Positions 17,676-28,127 of a stretch of 64,000 nt of DNA are shown here, in pieces. The translations under genes were made by a program, and so were the position numbers. Source of the DNA: Parapedobacter indicus (GTDB lineage: Bacteria > Bacteroidota > Bacteroidia > Sphingobacteriales > Sphingobacteriaceae); contig NZ_FOQO01000010.1 of assembly GCF_900113765.1 (NCBI RefSeq), positions 248,001-312,000 on the forward strand, in the 5' to 3' direction. The notes under the pieces are model-generated. The model saw only the letters and a program-made list of their open reading frames with translations. It was not told the DNA's origin and ran no database searches. Numbering within the stretch: the first letter of the stretch is position 1; every line of letters starts with the position of its first letter.

Positions 17676-20600
17676 ATGAAAAGATTGCCTCTCTACCCCT
17701 TGAAAAAAATAGCTGGTCTGTGGCTATTCGTGTTAATGGTCTTCATACAATCGGTGTGTGCCCAAATCAGCCCAAGTACCGGCAACATCTTGTTTGTCAA
17801 CCATCATGTACTGGGTGGTACGGGTTCTGGCAACAGCTGGGGGAATGCCATTCGCGAGCTTGCCGATGCACTCAAATGGGCAAACGACAATAAGCATAGC
17901 GGTATCTGGGACGCCCGAAAGCCCTTGCAGATATGGGTGGCCGAGGGTATTTATCGACCGCAGTACAGTCCAGAAACCGGCTTGCCGCCCAATCTGGCCG
18001 ATCCAAAAGACAGAGCCTTCTTAATGGTTGAAAACGTAGCGATTTATGGCGGCTTCCCAAGTGCGGGTAACCCAGTGATGACCGATAGGAACTGGGATGA
18101 ACATGTGACCCTGTTGGACGGCGATAATGCCTACCATGTCGTTGTTGCGGTTAACAGCGTCAGCATGGAGACTCGTTTGGACGGGGTCTGTATTACAGGA
18201 GGCCGTGCCAACGGCGATCCGGCGGATCCTTTGACCGTAAACGGCATCTCGGTGACCAAAGCAGACGGGGGTGGAATTTACAGCCATAATTCGTATGTGG
18301 ATTTCTTCAATCTGAACATTTATGCCAATAGCGCTTCAAGGTCGGGCGGTGGCATATATATTCATGCCGGTACGATCGAACTCATCAATGTGCTCGTAAG
18401 CAACAATATCGCAACCGAAGGCGGCGGGATAAAGGTGTCGGATTCGTTCTCGCAATTCACCAACGTGACGATCAGCCGTAATACCGCCGATCACGGCGGT
18501 GGCATACACGCAACGGGAGAGCCTGGTTCGATTTGTGAAAATAGCATCATTTATGGAAATAATGCACCCGATGCGGCAAATGTATACACGACATGGATCA
18601 ATGGTAACCGGTTGTCGTTCGACTATTCGCTGATCGGCGAACCTAGTGGATCTACGACATCTGACGATCCGGATTACAATGGTAATATCACGACCACTGT
18701 CAATCCGTTTGCCGATATGGAACATGATAATTTTGCCCTAGGGTTCCGTAGTATAGCCATCGATAAAGGAAAGAATAGCGAATACGATGTAACCAAAAGC
18801 GGCGACAAAGACCTCGCTGGCAAACCACGTATATACGGGATGGCTATCGATATGGGTGCTTATGAGCGGCAGCCGTCGGTATTGGATTATACACCCGGTG
18901 CTGGTAATATCTTGTATGTCAACGAGCGTGTCGATCAAGTGGCGCCGGGGTACATCCAGGATGGCAGCAGCTGGGCGAATGCCGTCCCCGAACTAGCCGA
19001 TGCACTCAAGTGGGCTGCCATCAACAAAGCAGAATGGGCTGGTCAACCGTTGAAGCTATACGTGGCCGAGGGTACCTACAAACCGCTATATAGCCCGGAG
19101 GACGGTGCCGGTTTTGCGGGTGACGGTAGGAATAACGCGTTTCTGCTGATCGAAGACGTGCAGCTTTACGGTGGTTTCTCCGCAACGGGCAATCCGACCC
19201 TCAACGATCGGGATTGGGTTGCCAACGAAACGATATTAGATGGCGACAATAGTTACCACGTTGTCGTTTCTGCAGGCGAGGCTGGCACTGCACGACTGGA
19301 TGGTTTCACCATAATAGGGGGTAATGCCAATGGGGAATCCAGTCATTTTATCACAATCAATGGCCGGGGAGTCGCTCCCGTGTCGGGAGGAGGAATAGCG
19401 ATTTCCGGCGCTTCGCCTGGGTTGCTCAATCTCAATATTCATAATAATAGGTCTGGCAATTCCGGTGGAGGTGTGTACAACGAAAGCGGTGCGCCGCGTA
19501 TGATCAATACCGTCGTCAGCGACAATAGATCAAACCATGGTGGCGGGGTGTATACCTTTGCAGGCTCGCCAAGCCTGACAAATGTCGTCATCAGCAACAA
19601 TACCGCTGACGAACACGGCGGCGGGATGGTATCGGGAACGTATGCTTCTGCCACTCTCACAAATGTCACCATCGTAGGCAATACCGCTGGCTCAGATGGC
19701 GGGGGGATCTATAATGATCTTTCCTCCTTTGTTTCCACGGCTCCAACCACTGCGTTTTACAACTGTTTGTTCTTTGGCAATATAGCGAGTCATTCGGGCA
19801 ACGACCTATACAATCGTCGCAACATCGGTGATGACAGCGGTACTCCACTGTTTACCAACAGCTTAGTGGGTGGTAGTGCGACTTGGCAAGCCGCTTGGGG
19901 GACGAACGTAGGAGGTAGTAGTATGGCTACAACCGTTAACCCATTTATGGATATGGCCGGGAGTGATTATACCCTCAGCTATGATAGCGATGCCGTAGAT
20001 GGCGGAAGCAACGAGGCCTATGATGAGGATGAATATGGCGGAAAGGACCTGGCGGGCAATCCGCGTACGTATAAAGGCACGATCGATATCGGGGCGTATG
20101 AATTTCAAGGCGTACCGATCGCACCTACGGATAACATCCTCTATGTAAAAAAAGGCAGTATGGGCAGCCAAAGTGGCGACAGTTGGGGAAATGCAATCGC
20201 TGAACTTGCCGATGCACTCAAATGGGCACGTGAACGGCACGATGCTGGCAACGGCTGGGACCACGATGATCCGTTGCAGATATGGGTAGCCGCGGGTACC
20301 TACCAGCCAAACTACCACGCCGCGGATGGTAAGTACGGCACCGATGGCGGGAGGCACAACAGTTTTGTACTGGTGCCCAATGTACGGCTTTATGGTGGTT
20401 TCGATCCCGACAATGGCACTGACGACTTAACCGACGAACGCCTGCTCCCCGATGTTTCTTCCGGCGAAGCTGGGGGGACGATATTGGCCGGCGACAACGC
20501 CTACCACGTCGTAATTTCGGCCAAGCCTGTTGGCGAAGCTCGGTTAGATGGCTTTACCATTACCGAGGGAAATGCAGAAGGTAGTGCCTCCATAGGGGTC

Positions 20601-23600
20601 TATACGGAATCCATAAATCCAGTGCGCGGAGGTGGGATGTATATCGCTGATTCATCCCCGACTTTGGCCAATGTCAGCATCCGCGGCAATGCCGCTTATG
20701 ATAGTGGTGGGGGGCTTTATCTTATTGATGCTTCTCCGAAGCTGGTCAATGTCGTCATCAGCGGCAATGTCGTTACCGGTGCCAATAGCTACGGTGGTGG
20801 GATGGATAATAATGCGTCGTCTCCAACATTGGATCGCGTGCGCATCAGTGATAATTCGTCGAATAATGACGGCGGCGGGCTATCCAATCGAAATGGCTCT
20901 TCCCCGGTACTGACACATGTTTACATCACCGGTAATTCAGCCGGTATCGATGAAACATCGGTCAGCTATGGTGGAGGAATATATAATCAATCTTCTTCTC
21001 CCGCGCTGGCCAATGTCGAGATCCATGACAATACGGCTGCCTTTGGCGGTGGCCTTGCCAATCGTAGTTCCGCTGCTAGGTTACGGAACGTGGTGATCTG
21101 TGGTAATCGGAGTAGGGGGGCTGGCGGTGGCGTCTATAACGATGCTGCTGCCGCCGCGTTGACGCTGACAAATGTGACCATCAGCGGAAATATAGCTATG
21201 GTGAACGCTTCCGCTGGGGAATGGTTCAATAATTCAGGCACCCCAATTATCCGCAATTCTATTATTTACGGCAATGGTATTAGGAAGGGTATCGCAGGAA
21301 ATCTGACTAATAGCCAATATAGTCTGTTGCAGGAGCATACTAATGCGGAAAATGGCAATCTGAACTATACCGGCTCGGTGGAGGATTTATTCGTTTCACC
21401 TGCTGATGGTGACTACCGGCTGTTAGCTTGTTCGCCCACTGTCGATAGCGGACACAATACGTTTTATGAGGATGCTGATGGGGATTTGGAGCGAGATAAC
21501 GACTTAGCGGGTGGCCCACGCGTAGTGGGCGATGTGATTGATATGGGTGCTTATGAGCTTCAAGGCGAAAAAATCGATTACGACCAAATCGCCTTTACTG
21601 CCGCAGAGGTAATGTATAACGGCACCGCGCACACCATCACGGCAACAAATCTACCGACCGGCATTAGCGTATCTTATGAACTATTCAATGCGGAAGACGA
21701 GGAGATAACGGAGGCCATCCATGTGGGTACGTATACCGTTAAGGCAACATTCTCGGGCTGTGGTACGTTAAGGCAACTATCTGCTACGTTGACTATTCTT
21801 CCGAAGGAATTGATCATTACAGCAAAAGACCGGAGCAAGACCTACGGCGAGGCGGTTGCCGTTGACGGTACGGCATTCATGGTAGACGGTCTGGAAAATG
21901 ACGATGAAGTCACTTCGGTTACGCTGATCTCCGATGGAGTTGCTGCAACGGCAGCGGTAGGTGACTATGATATCGTGGCCGCTGATGCTCAGGGCACAAG
22001 ATTGGACAATTACGCAATCGAATATGAAGAAGGTACACTTACCGTCGAGACGAAAGCCTTGACGATAATCGCCAACGACCGGAGTAAGACCTACGGCGAG
22101 ACGGTTGCTTTTGACGGTATGGCATTCACGGTAGACGGCTTGGAGAATGACGACGAAGTCACTTCGGTTACACTGACCTCCGAAGGAGCTACTGCTACGA
22201 CAGCGGTAGGTGACTATGATATCGTGGCGGCTGATGCTCAGGGCATGGGGTTGGACAATTACGCAATCGAATATGAAGAAGGTACACTCACCGTCGATAC
22301 GAAAGCCTTGACGATAATCGCCAACGACCGGAGTAAGACCTACGGCGAGACGGTTGCTTTTGACGGTACGGCATTCACGGTAGACGGCTTGGAGAACGAC
22401 GACGAAGTCACTTCGGTTACACTGACCTCCGAAGGAGCTACTGCTACGACAGCGGTAGGTGACTATGATATCATGGCCGCTGATGCCCAAGGTACCGGTT
22501 TGACGAACTACGATGTCGAATACGTGGTGGGAATGTTGACTGTTGGTAGGAAAGTACTGATTGTAACCGCCGATAACTGGAGTAAGACCTACGGTGACGC
22601 GGTTGCCTTTGACGATGCGGAGTTTACTGCGGAGGGCTTAGAGAACGATGATGCGGTCACCTCGGTGACGTTGACATCTGCTGGAGCTGCCGCTACAGCG
22701 GTGGTAGGCGATTATGATATTGAAGCTTCGGATGCACAGGGTTTAGGTTTGACGAATTACGATATCGAATATACAAAAGGTACGTTGATTGTCCGAAAGA
22801 AATTCTTGACAATTACTGCCAATAACCAGCGTAAGACCTACGGCCAAACGATTGCTTTTACCGGTACGGAGTTCACGACGAGTGGTCTGGAAAACGACGA
22901 TGAAATCACCTCGGTTGTACTGATCTCCGAGGGCGTGTTCGCTAGCGCAATAGTCGGTAATTATGGTATTGAGATATCAACGGCGCATGGCACAGGATTA
23001 GACAATTACACGATCGATTATAAATTTGGGGCACTGACCGTCGATAAAAGATCACTAACGGTAACAGTGGTCGGAGGGCAACGGAAGGTATTTGGCCAAA
23101 CGGATCCGGAACTAACTTATACGTTTACACCGGGGCTAGTCGCGGACGATTTTTTCACGGGTGAACTCACGCGCGATTCCGGTGAGCAGGTTGGTGAATA
23201 TAAAATTACGCAGGGAAACTTGTCGGCGGGCACTAACTATGAAATAGCTTTTGTGCCAGATATATTCACAATCACTCTAGCAACGATCACGGGCGTCAGG
23301 CTGGAGGATGGTAGCTTCGTGTACGACGGTATGGCCAAATTGCTGGAAATCGAAGGTACACCACCTAAAGGTGCTGTAGTAACTTATATCATTGAGGAAA
23401 AAGATGGCAACCGTGCCGTGGATGTGGGTATGTATAAAGTTATCGCTACGATTAGCTGCAGCAACTATGAGACGCTGAAACTGGCGGCCGAATTGGAAAT
23501 CACACCGCTTAACATCACCGTGTCGGTCGACAGCAAAGCAAAAGTATTCGGCACGGATGATCCTACCTTGACCTATACGGTGTCACCGAGGCTGGTAGGA

Positions 23601-24974
23601 GGAGATGCATTCAGCGGTAGCCTTAGTCGTGAGCCGGGTGAGGATGCCGGGGAATATGCCATCATCCAAAGTGGTCTCTGGGCCGGGAGCAATTATTCAA
23701 TCACCTTTGAATCGGACACGTTGACAATTACGCCGGCAGCGATCACAGGCATTACGCTGCCAAATCGAAGCTTCGTATACAACGGCGGAGCCAAATCGCT
23801 GAACGTTAATGGAACGTTACCTGAAGGTGCGGCAGTACGCTATATCAACAACAGCCGTGCGGATGTGGGCATGCAGAAGGTAACCGCGGTGGTTAGCGGA
23901 GCTAATTACCAAGACTTGGTGCTGACGGCGGATTTAATTGTCATACCGGCTATCATTCCAAATATCTCACTTTTGAGCGCTAAGCATATCTACGATGGTG
24001 AAGCACAGATACTGGAAGTCGGGGGCGAGTTACCAGGTGGTGCGGAAATAAGTTATACGATTAATGGTGAACCGGGCAATAGTGCCAAAGACGCAGGTAT
24101 ATACCGGGTGGAAGCTATTATCACGGGTCACAACTACCAGATGCAGGAGTTAGCAGCCACACTGACTATTTTTCCTGCCACGCGCAGTATCGCATTCCCG
24201 TCTCTATCAAATAAGACTTACGGCGATGGAGACTTTGCTGCGGGTGCTGTTGCAAGTAGCGGCGAGGATGTGCGCTATACAAGCAGCAACCCTGCAGTGG
24301 CAGAGATCCGGCCAACTGGCAGCATCCGAATTACTGGTGCAGGAGAAGCTACCATCACGGCGATGCTGCCGCAGAATAGCAATTACACCAATCGGTCGGC
24401 GGTGAGCCGTGTACTCACGGTGGATAGGGCAAGCCAGACCATTGTGCTCAGTGTTCCATCCGAAGTATACCGGAACGTAGGCACGGTGGCCATAACAGCC
24501 TCATCGAGTAGCAACCTGCCGGTAACGTTACATATAGACGATCCGAACGTAGCTACCCTGGAAAGCCAAACATTGCACATCCATCGACTGGGCACTGTGC
24601 GCATCACGGCCACGCAGCAGGGCAACGGTAACTATGAGGCTGCAGAAGCGGTGACGACGACCGTTCGTGTGGTCGATCCGGAATCGGATTTCCCAGTGCG
24701 CGTGAATAAGGCGATATCGCCTAATGGCGACGGTATCAACGAGTATCTTATTATTGAGGCTATTAAAGATTATCCGAAAAACCGCGTTACGATCTTCAAT
24801 CGTAATGGCACGATCGTATGGGAAGCAAACGGCTACGACAACGATCGGGTAGCATTTCGTGGTATCGGCACGGGGCAGTACAACGTGCCTGCCAGAACAT
24901 TCTTCTACCTTGCGGAAATCAAGGTGGATGGTAAATGGAAATATGAGAAGGGTTGGTTTGTATTGAGGTATTAG
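17676..24974 (+). CDS. Giant type IX secreted adhesin 2 (beta-helix modules, MBG/YDG repeats, type B sorting domain)
   Basis: A 2432-residue protein from ATG 17676, where MKRLPLYPLKKIAGLWLFVL forms a clear signal peptide ending VCAQ. The N-terminal half has three modules starting NILYV/NILFV, then ADALKW, a WVAEGTY segment, YGGF and long G-rich NxGGGxY beta-helix rungs (about 17790-18870, 18900-20110, 20120-21560), as in polymorphic outer-membrane-type proteins. Five repeats of about 83 residues follow (21805-23043), each with SKTYGE and GLENDDEVTSVTL, then alternating MBG and YDG-like modules, and a CHU_C type B sorting domain (about 2341-2432). Surface exposure through the type IX system is expected. 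No PorP/SprF gene follows it, unlike adhesins 1 and 3. The C-terminal 90 codons are nearly identical to those of adhesin 1. Confidence 0.9.
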   Translation: MKRLPLYPLKKIAGLWLFVLMVFIQSVCAQISPSTGNILFVNHHVLGGTGSGNSWGNAIRELADALKWANDNKHSGIWDARKPLQIWVAEGIYRPQYSPETGLPPNLADPKDRAFLMVENVAIYGGFPSAGNPVMTDRNWDEHVTLLDGDNAYHVVVAVNSVSMETRLDGVCITGGRANGDPADPLTVNGISVTKADGGGIYSHNSYVDFFNLNIYANSASRSGGGIYIHAGTIELINVLVSNNIATEGGGIKVSDSFSQFTNVTISRNTADHGGGIHATGEPGSICENSIIYGNNAPDAANVYTTWINGNRLSFDYSLIGEPSGSTTSDDPDYNGNITTTVNPFADMEHDNFALGFRSIAIDKGKNSEYDVTKSGDKDLAGKPRIYGMAIDMGAYERQPSVLDYTPGAGNILYVNERVDQVAPGYIQDGSSWANAVPELADALKWAAINKAEWAGQPLKLYVAEGTYKPLYSPEDGAGFAGDGRNNAFLLIEDVQLYGGFSATGNPTLNDRDWVANETILDGDNSYHVVVSAGEAGTARLDGFTIIGGNANGESSHFITINGRGVAPVSGGGIAISGASPGLLNLNIHNNRSGNSGGGVYNESGAPRMINTVVSDNRSNHGGGVYTFAGSPSLTNVVISNNTADEHGGGMVSGTYASATLTNVTIVGNTAGSDGGGIYNDLSSFVSTAPTTAFYNCLFFGNIASHSGNDLYNRRNIGDDSGTPLFTNSLVGGSATWQAAWGTNVGGSSMATTVNPFMDMAGSDYTLSYDSDAVDGGSNEAYDEDEYGGKDLAGNPRTYKGTIDIGAYEFQGVPIAPTDNILYVKKGSMGSQSGDSWGNAIAELADALKWARERHDAGNGWDHDDPLQIWVAAGTYQPNYHAADGKYGTDGGRHNSFVLVPNVRLYGGFDPDNGTDDLTDERLLPDVSSGEAGGTILAGDNAYHVVISAKPVGEARLDGFTITEGNAEGSASIGVYTESINPVRGGGMYIADSSPTLANVSIRGNAAYDSGGGLYLIDASPKLVNVVISGNVVTGANSYGGGMDNNASSPTLDRVRISDNSSNNDGGGLSNRNGSSPVLTHVYITGNSAGIDETSVSYGGGIYNQSSSPALANVEIHDNTAAFGGGLANRSSAARLRNVVICGNRSRGAGGGVYNDAAAAALTLTNVTISGNIAMVNASAGEWFNNSGTPIIRNSIIYGNGIRKGIAGNLTNSQYSLLQEHTNAENGNLNYTGSVEDLFVSPADGDYRLLACSPTVDSGHNTFYEDADGDLERDNDLAGGPRVVGDVIDMGAYELQGEKIDYDQIAFTAAEVMYNGTAHTITATNLPTGISVSYELFNAEDEEITEAIHVGTYTVKATFSGCGTLRQLSATLTILPKELIITAKDRSKTYGEAVAVDGTAFMVDGLENDDEVTSVTLISDGVAATAAVGDYDIVAADAQGTRLDNYAIEYEEGTLTVETKALTIIANDRSKTYGETVAFDGMAFTVDGLENDDEVTSVTLTSEGATATTAVGDYDIVAADAQGMGLDNYAIEYEEGTLTVDTKALTIIANDRSKTYGETVAFDGTAFTVDGLENDDEVTSVTLTSEGATATTAVGDYDIMAADAQGTGLTNYDVEYVVGMLTVGRKVLIVTADNWSKTYGDAVAFDDAEFTAEGLENDDAVTSVTLTSAGAAATAVVGDYDIEASDAQGLGLTNYDIEYTKGTLIVRKKFLTITANNQRKTYGQTIAFTGTEFTTSGLENDDEITSVVLISEGVFASAIVGNYGIEISTAHGTGLDNYTIDYKFGALTVDKRSLTVTVVGGQRKVFGQTDPELTYTFTPGLVADDFFTGELTRDSGEQVGEYKITQGNLSAGTNYEIAFVPDIFTITLATITGVRLEDGSFVYDGMAKLLEIEGTPPKGAVVTYIIEEKDGNRAVDVGMYKVIATISCSNYETLKLAAELEITPLNITVSVDSKAKVFGTDDPTLTYTVSPRLVGGDAFSGSLSREPGEDAGEYAIIQSGLWAGSNYSITFESDTLTITPAAITGITLPNRSFVYNGGAKSLNVNGTLPEGAAVRYINNSRADVGMQKVTAVVSGANYQDLVLTADLIVIPAIIPNISLLSAKHIYDGEAQILEVGGELPGGAEISYTINGEPGNSAKDAGIYRVEAIITGHNYQMQELAATLTIFPATRSIAFPSLSNKTYGDGDFAAGAVASSGEDVRYTSSNPAVAEIRPTGSIRITGAGEATITAMLPQNSNYTNRSAVSRVLTVDRASQTIVLSVPSEVYRNVGTVAITASSSSNLPVTLHIDDPNVATLESQTLHIHRLGTVRITATQQGNGNYEAAEAVTTTVRVVDPESDFPVRVNKAISPNGDGINEYLIIEAIKDYPKNRVTIFNRNGTIVWEANGYDNDRVAFRGIGTGQYNVPARTFFYLAEIKVDGKWKYEKGWFVLRY
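21805..23043 (+). repeat. Five tandem ~249-bp coding repeats in adhesin 2 (MBG-type)
   Basis: Each unit encodes about 83 residues starting K-x-L-x-I-x-A, with SKTYGE, GLENDDE and GTLTV landmarks. Units 2 and 3 are almost identical at DNA level, which points to recent duplication or gene conversion; units 1, 4 and 5 have diverged. Confidence 0.8.
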
Positions 24975-24994
24975 GCAGCAATACGAAACATAAG

Positions 24995-25028
24995 GCATGA
25001 TCTGACTAAGCTACCGGTTTGATCATGC
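24995..25028. terminator. Inverted repeat GCATGATC / GATCATGC after adhesin 2
   Basis: GCATGATC (24995-25002) and GATCATGC (25021-25028) form a perfect 8-bp stem with an 18-nt loop, 21 bp after the adhesin 2 stop codon. No clean T-tract follows, so terminator function is uncertain; it could also be an operator for the downstream kinase gene. Confidence 0.4.
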
Positions 25029-25085
25029 GGTTGGATTGTTATTAAAACAGATTGCACGAATCGTCTTAAATTTCCCTAATTGTAT

Positions 25086-25093
25086 TACCTTTG
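25086..25093 (+). promoter_or_regulatory. Probable -7 promoter element (TACCTTTG) of histidine kinase 2
   Basis: TACCTTTG matches TAnnTTTG exactly and is 23 bp before the proposed GTG start at 25117. It supports that start over the TTG at 25036, which would lie upstream of the promoter. Confidence 0.6.
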
Positions 25094-25116
25094 GAAACAC
25101 TTCTACCAATCGTTCG

Positions 25117-28059
25117 GTGAAAAAATGGCGTTTTCATATAAATTGCTGTGTTTGGCTATTGCTTGCCGCATTAGGCGGGTATAGTCAAGAGTATACCATC
25201 ACCAAGCTGAAGCTGTTTCCCGACCGCGATGAGGTATTAATCAAGGATGTAACGACCGATAGTTTAGGCTTTATCTGGTTTTTAACTAATGGCGAAATTT
25301 ATCGCTACGACGGATATCGGTCATTAGATATCCTGAAGACCATCGCAAACCAGCGGCTCACAGACGATATGCCCCAGCGTATGCTGATCGATCATCGAAA
25401 CCGGTTGTGGATGGCGGGCAATGCCAACCTTAGTTATCTCGATCTCAAAACGTGGCGGGTGTATCCTGTGGATTCGGCGTTACTGCCGCCCATTCAGGAC
25501 CGTACGGTGGTTTGGATTAGGCAGCTAGCCGATTCGACTGTCATGGTGGCCTACGAAAACGGGCATCTTCTAGTGATGGCGGGCGACCGGTTTACACGTA
25601 TAGACGAATTATACGAACGGGGCAATGTTGCTAAAAGCCGGGTATCGCCCCGAAGTGCTGTTTACTGGAAAGGAAAATACTGGGTAGGCACGACGGCTGG
25701 CGGCTTGTTGTCAATCGATACAGCTAATACGACTGAAACCCAATACCATCAGTTGCCAGGGATCAATCGTATGGTCACAAACCTGATTGCACAAGATGAT
25801 GCATTACTGCTGGACGTGTTTGAACAAGATATTTATCGATTTGAAGGTCATGGGATGCCCACAGTGTTTACGCCCATACGTTTTGCGCTATCGAAAGATA
25901 AATCCTATGTGTTGGCAGCCGGTGACCGGATGAATATCTATGCCGATGACGAGTCAACCTGCCTACTGGATGCGGATCTTGGTCTGTTGCAACGGCTGGC
26001 CATCCCATCAACCCATCGCTTTAATACCACCAACGTGAAGATATTTGGAAATGAAGCGTTGCTCGGAACCGACGAGGGTATCTTCGTGATTTACCCGAAG
26101 ACGAAGGGACTGTCGCAGCTTATTCCTACTAACCCCGGCGCGAATAAAAGTACACGCGGGATATACGTCTATCCCGATGGTGCGTTGTTTTACGGTACCT
26201 ATAATGGTGCCGGACTCATTGATGTGGACGGGAAAGCGTTGATTTTCCAGGAGCTAAAGCACGCCTATGCGATGCTTCCCATGAACGATAACGAACTCCT
26301 GATCGGCACCGAAGGAGGTATGCTGAAAGTTTTTAACCGGAAGCTACGTCAAGTTTCAGATCTTCAGTACACCCTTTCTGAAACCGCGAGCGATCAGTAT
26401 GTGTTTAATTTGCCGACCTATGTGATGAGCCTCGCTGAGACCGAGGACGATTACCTCATTGGCAGCATGAGCGGCCTTTGGTTGTTGGATAAGCAGAATC
26501 ACCAACTGGATAAGTATCCGTTGGAGTCGGGTGAAGCTAATGCGTTAGACGTCCAAATCCGGCATATCCGATTGTTGCCAGACAGCAGTTTGTTGCTAAG
26601 TACCCACCTCGGGCTTTATGAGGTGAGAAAGGGAGTGGTGACCAAGCGCTACCCGCAGTCAGGCAACGTGGGGGTTTTTAAGTCGATCGTGGTGGGTGAT
26701 ACCATTTGGTTGGCTACACAGGGCGAGGGGCTGTTGGCGATCGATGCCGAAGGGCGTGTGCTGCAAACCATCACCACGAAAGAAGGTCTTAGTAATAACC
26801 TTGTTTACAGCTTGGAGCAGGTCGGCGGTTTACAGGTTGTGGGTACTGCCAATGGATTGAATATCGTGAACAACCGACGCGTCCGGCGTATCGGCATTGC
26901 TGAGGGACTGAGCCAGTCGGAATTCAATTCAGGCGCATCGTTTTGGGATCCGACACGAAAGCGGGTATATGTCGGTGGGCTAATGGGGTACACGGTGCTG
27001 GATATGAACCAACCGTGGTTTGAGGATCAGAACCAACTGGAAAGCTACGTTACTGAAATACACACGGCAACGGGAGCCAACGGTGAAAAATCGGCCGATT
27101 ATACCTGGCCTTACCGGGGCGAACGGGAGCTGGTACTGCAACCTGGTCAAAGCTTGACCGGCCTGTACGTCGGTACACCAGGGAACCATCGCGCTGATGG
27201 CGAAATCCGGTACTCACTTAATGCCGGCGACTGGGAGCCGCTTGAATTGGGGCAATTCATCTCGCTCATCGAACCGTCGCCAGGCGATTACCGCTTTCAG
27301 TTGGAGACACGAAGCACGGCAGCTACCGGTAATCAACAGACATTTACCATTACGAAACTACCTCATTATTATGAAACATGGTGGTTCAATGCGCTGGTTC
27401 TGTTGGCTGTGGCCGGCGCCATTGGTGGCTTCTTCAAATATCGCGAGACCGTTCTGCAAAAGGAAAAGAAAATGCGGATTAAGATTGCAAGCGACCTGCA
27501 CGATGAAGTGGGGAGCTCGCTTACCCGTATCTACTTCCAGGCAGATATGCTATCTTCAAAACATGTTGGCCGAGCAGACGATAAGCAGTTGCAGCAAATT
27601 GCAGATACGAGCAAACAAGCCTTGTTGACAATGAGTGATATGGTGTGGTCCATCGACTCGCGGTTCGATACGATAAGAGATTTGGTAATCCGCATGAAAG
27701 ACTATCTCTTCAAACTCCGTGAAGAGCTGGAAATTACTTACCGGTTTGACGTGCGGGGCGACCAAACATCGCGGACGGTAACGCAGCTTGTGCGGCAGAA
27801 TCTCTTTCTCATCTTCAAGGAAGCACTAACCAATGCCATTAAATATAGCGATGGTTCGGAAGTCACTATTGATTTGAACTTCGGTCGCACCATCCAACTT
27901 ACCATCCGAAATAGGTATGCGAGCGGTAACGGACCCATTACTGATCAACAGGGGGGACGTGGGCTAGAAAGCATGCGGCTACGGGCATCTCGAATGGGCG
28001 GGGAGTTGACGTACACGGCAGTCGGCGGGGTATTTAGCCTTGATTTGGTTATCCCTTGA
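25117..28059 (+). CDS. Periplasmic propeller sensor histidine kinase 2 (Reg_prop type)
   Basis: A 980-residue protein from GTG 25117, which directly begins a signal peptide (KKWRFHINCCVWLLLAALGGYSQ) placed after the promoter at 25086. Residues about 25-640 form repeated beta-propeller units of the two-component regulator propeller family (for example DSLGFIWFLTNGEIYRYDG, HRNRLWMAGNANLSYLD). A Y_Y_Y-like Ig segment follows (about 650-750), then one transmembrane helix (about 754-776). The DHp helix has SDLHDEVGSSL with His795, and the HATPase_c domain has FKEALTNAIKYSDG and GGRGLESMRLRA. No receiver or AraC domain is fused to it; the response regulator gene lies 68 bp downstream. Propeller sensors of this group often detect periplasmic polysaccharides, but no such genes are nearby, so the signal is unknown. 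Confidence 0.92.
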   Translation: MKKWRFHINCCVWLLLAALGGYSQEYTITKLKLFPDRDEVLIKDVTTDSLGFIWFLTNGEIYRYDGYRSLDILKTIANQRLTDDMPQRMLIDHRNRLWMAGNANLSYLDLKTWRVYPVDSALLPPIQDRTVVWIRQLADSTVMVAYENGHLLVMAGDRFTRIDELYERGNVAKSRVSPRSAVYWKGKYWVGTTAGGLLSIDTANTTETQYHQLPGINRMVTNLIAQDDALLLDVFEQDIYRFEGHGMPTVFTPIRFALSKDKSYVLAAGDRMNIYADDESTCLLDADLGLLQRLAIPSTHRFNTTNVKIFGNEALLGTDEGIFVIYPKTKGLSQLIPTNPGANKSTRGIYVYPDGALFYGTYNGAGLIDVDGKALIFQELKHAYAMLPMNDNELLIGTEGGMLKVFNRKLRQVSDLQYTLSETASDQYVFNLPTYVMSLAETEDDYLIGSMSGLWLLDKQNHQLDKYPLESGEANALDVQIRHIRLLPDSSLLLSTHLGLYEVRKGVVTKRYPQSGNVGVFKSIVVGDTIWLATQGEGLLAIDAEGRVLQTITTKEGLSNNLVYSLEQVGGLQVVGTANGLNIVNNRRVRRIGIAEGLSQSEFNSGASFWDPTRKRVYVGGLMGYTVLDMNQPWFEDQNQLESYVTEIHTATGANGEKSADYTWPYRGERELVLQPGQSLTGLYVGTPGNHRADGEIRYSLNAGDWEPLELGQFISLIEPSPGDYRFQLETRSTAATGNQQTFTITKLPHYYETWWFNALVLLAVAGAIGGFFKYRETVLQKEKKMRIKIASDLHDEVGSSLTRIYFQADMLSSKHVGRADDKQLQQIADTSKQALLTMSDMVWSIDSRFDTIRDLVIRMKDYLFKLREELEITYRFDVRGDQTSRTVTQLVRQNLFLIFKEALTNAIKYSDGSEVTIDLNFGRTIQLTIRNRYASGNGPITDQQGGRGLESMRLRASRMGGELTYTAVGGVFSLDLVIP

Positions 28060-28079
28060 TGTCCATTGACTCCGCACTA

Positions 28080-28102
28080 CCCAAAAAGGGGGGGTGTATT
28101 TT
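28080..28102 (+). promoter_or_regulatory. CCCAAAAAGGGGGGGTGTATTTT element upstream of response regulator 2
   Basis: CCC (28080-28082), AAAAA, a run of seven G (28088-28094), then TGTATTTT. It is 21 bp before the TACCTTTA (-7-like, 28116-28123) and shares its layout with the element at 29015-29040. It is a candidate operator, possibly autoregulatory. Confidence 0.55.
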
Positions 28103-28115
28103 AATAAACAATACC

Positions 28116-28123
28116 TACCTTTA
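28116..28123 (+). promoter_or_regulatory. Near-consensus -7 element (TACCTTTA) of response regulator 2
   Basis: It matches TAnnTTTG in 5 of the 6 fixed positions and lies only 4 bp before the ATG at 28128, so the transcript would be leaderless or nearly so. Confidence 0.4.
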
Positions 28124-28127
28124 CCCT

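Noticed and set aside
21777..22490. 237-residue minus-strand frame opposite the adhesin 2 repeats
   Set aside because: Its internal repetition (GGQCNRSDF units) simply reflects the 249-bp coding repeats on the plus strand.
25036..25116. TTG start for histidine kinase 2 at 25036
   Set aside because: It lies upstream of the exact -7 box at 25086, while GTG 25117 directly begins a proper signal peptide.
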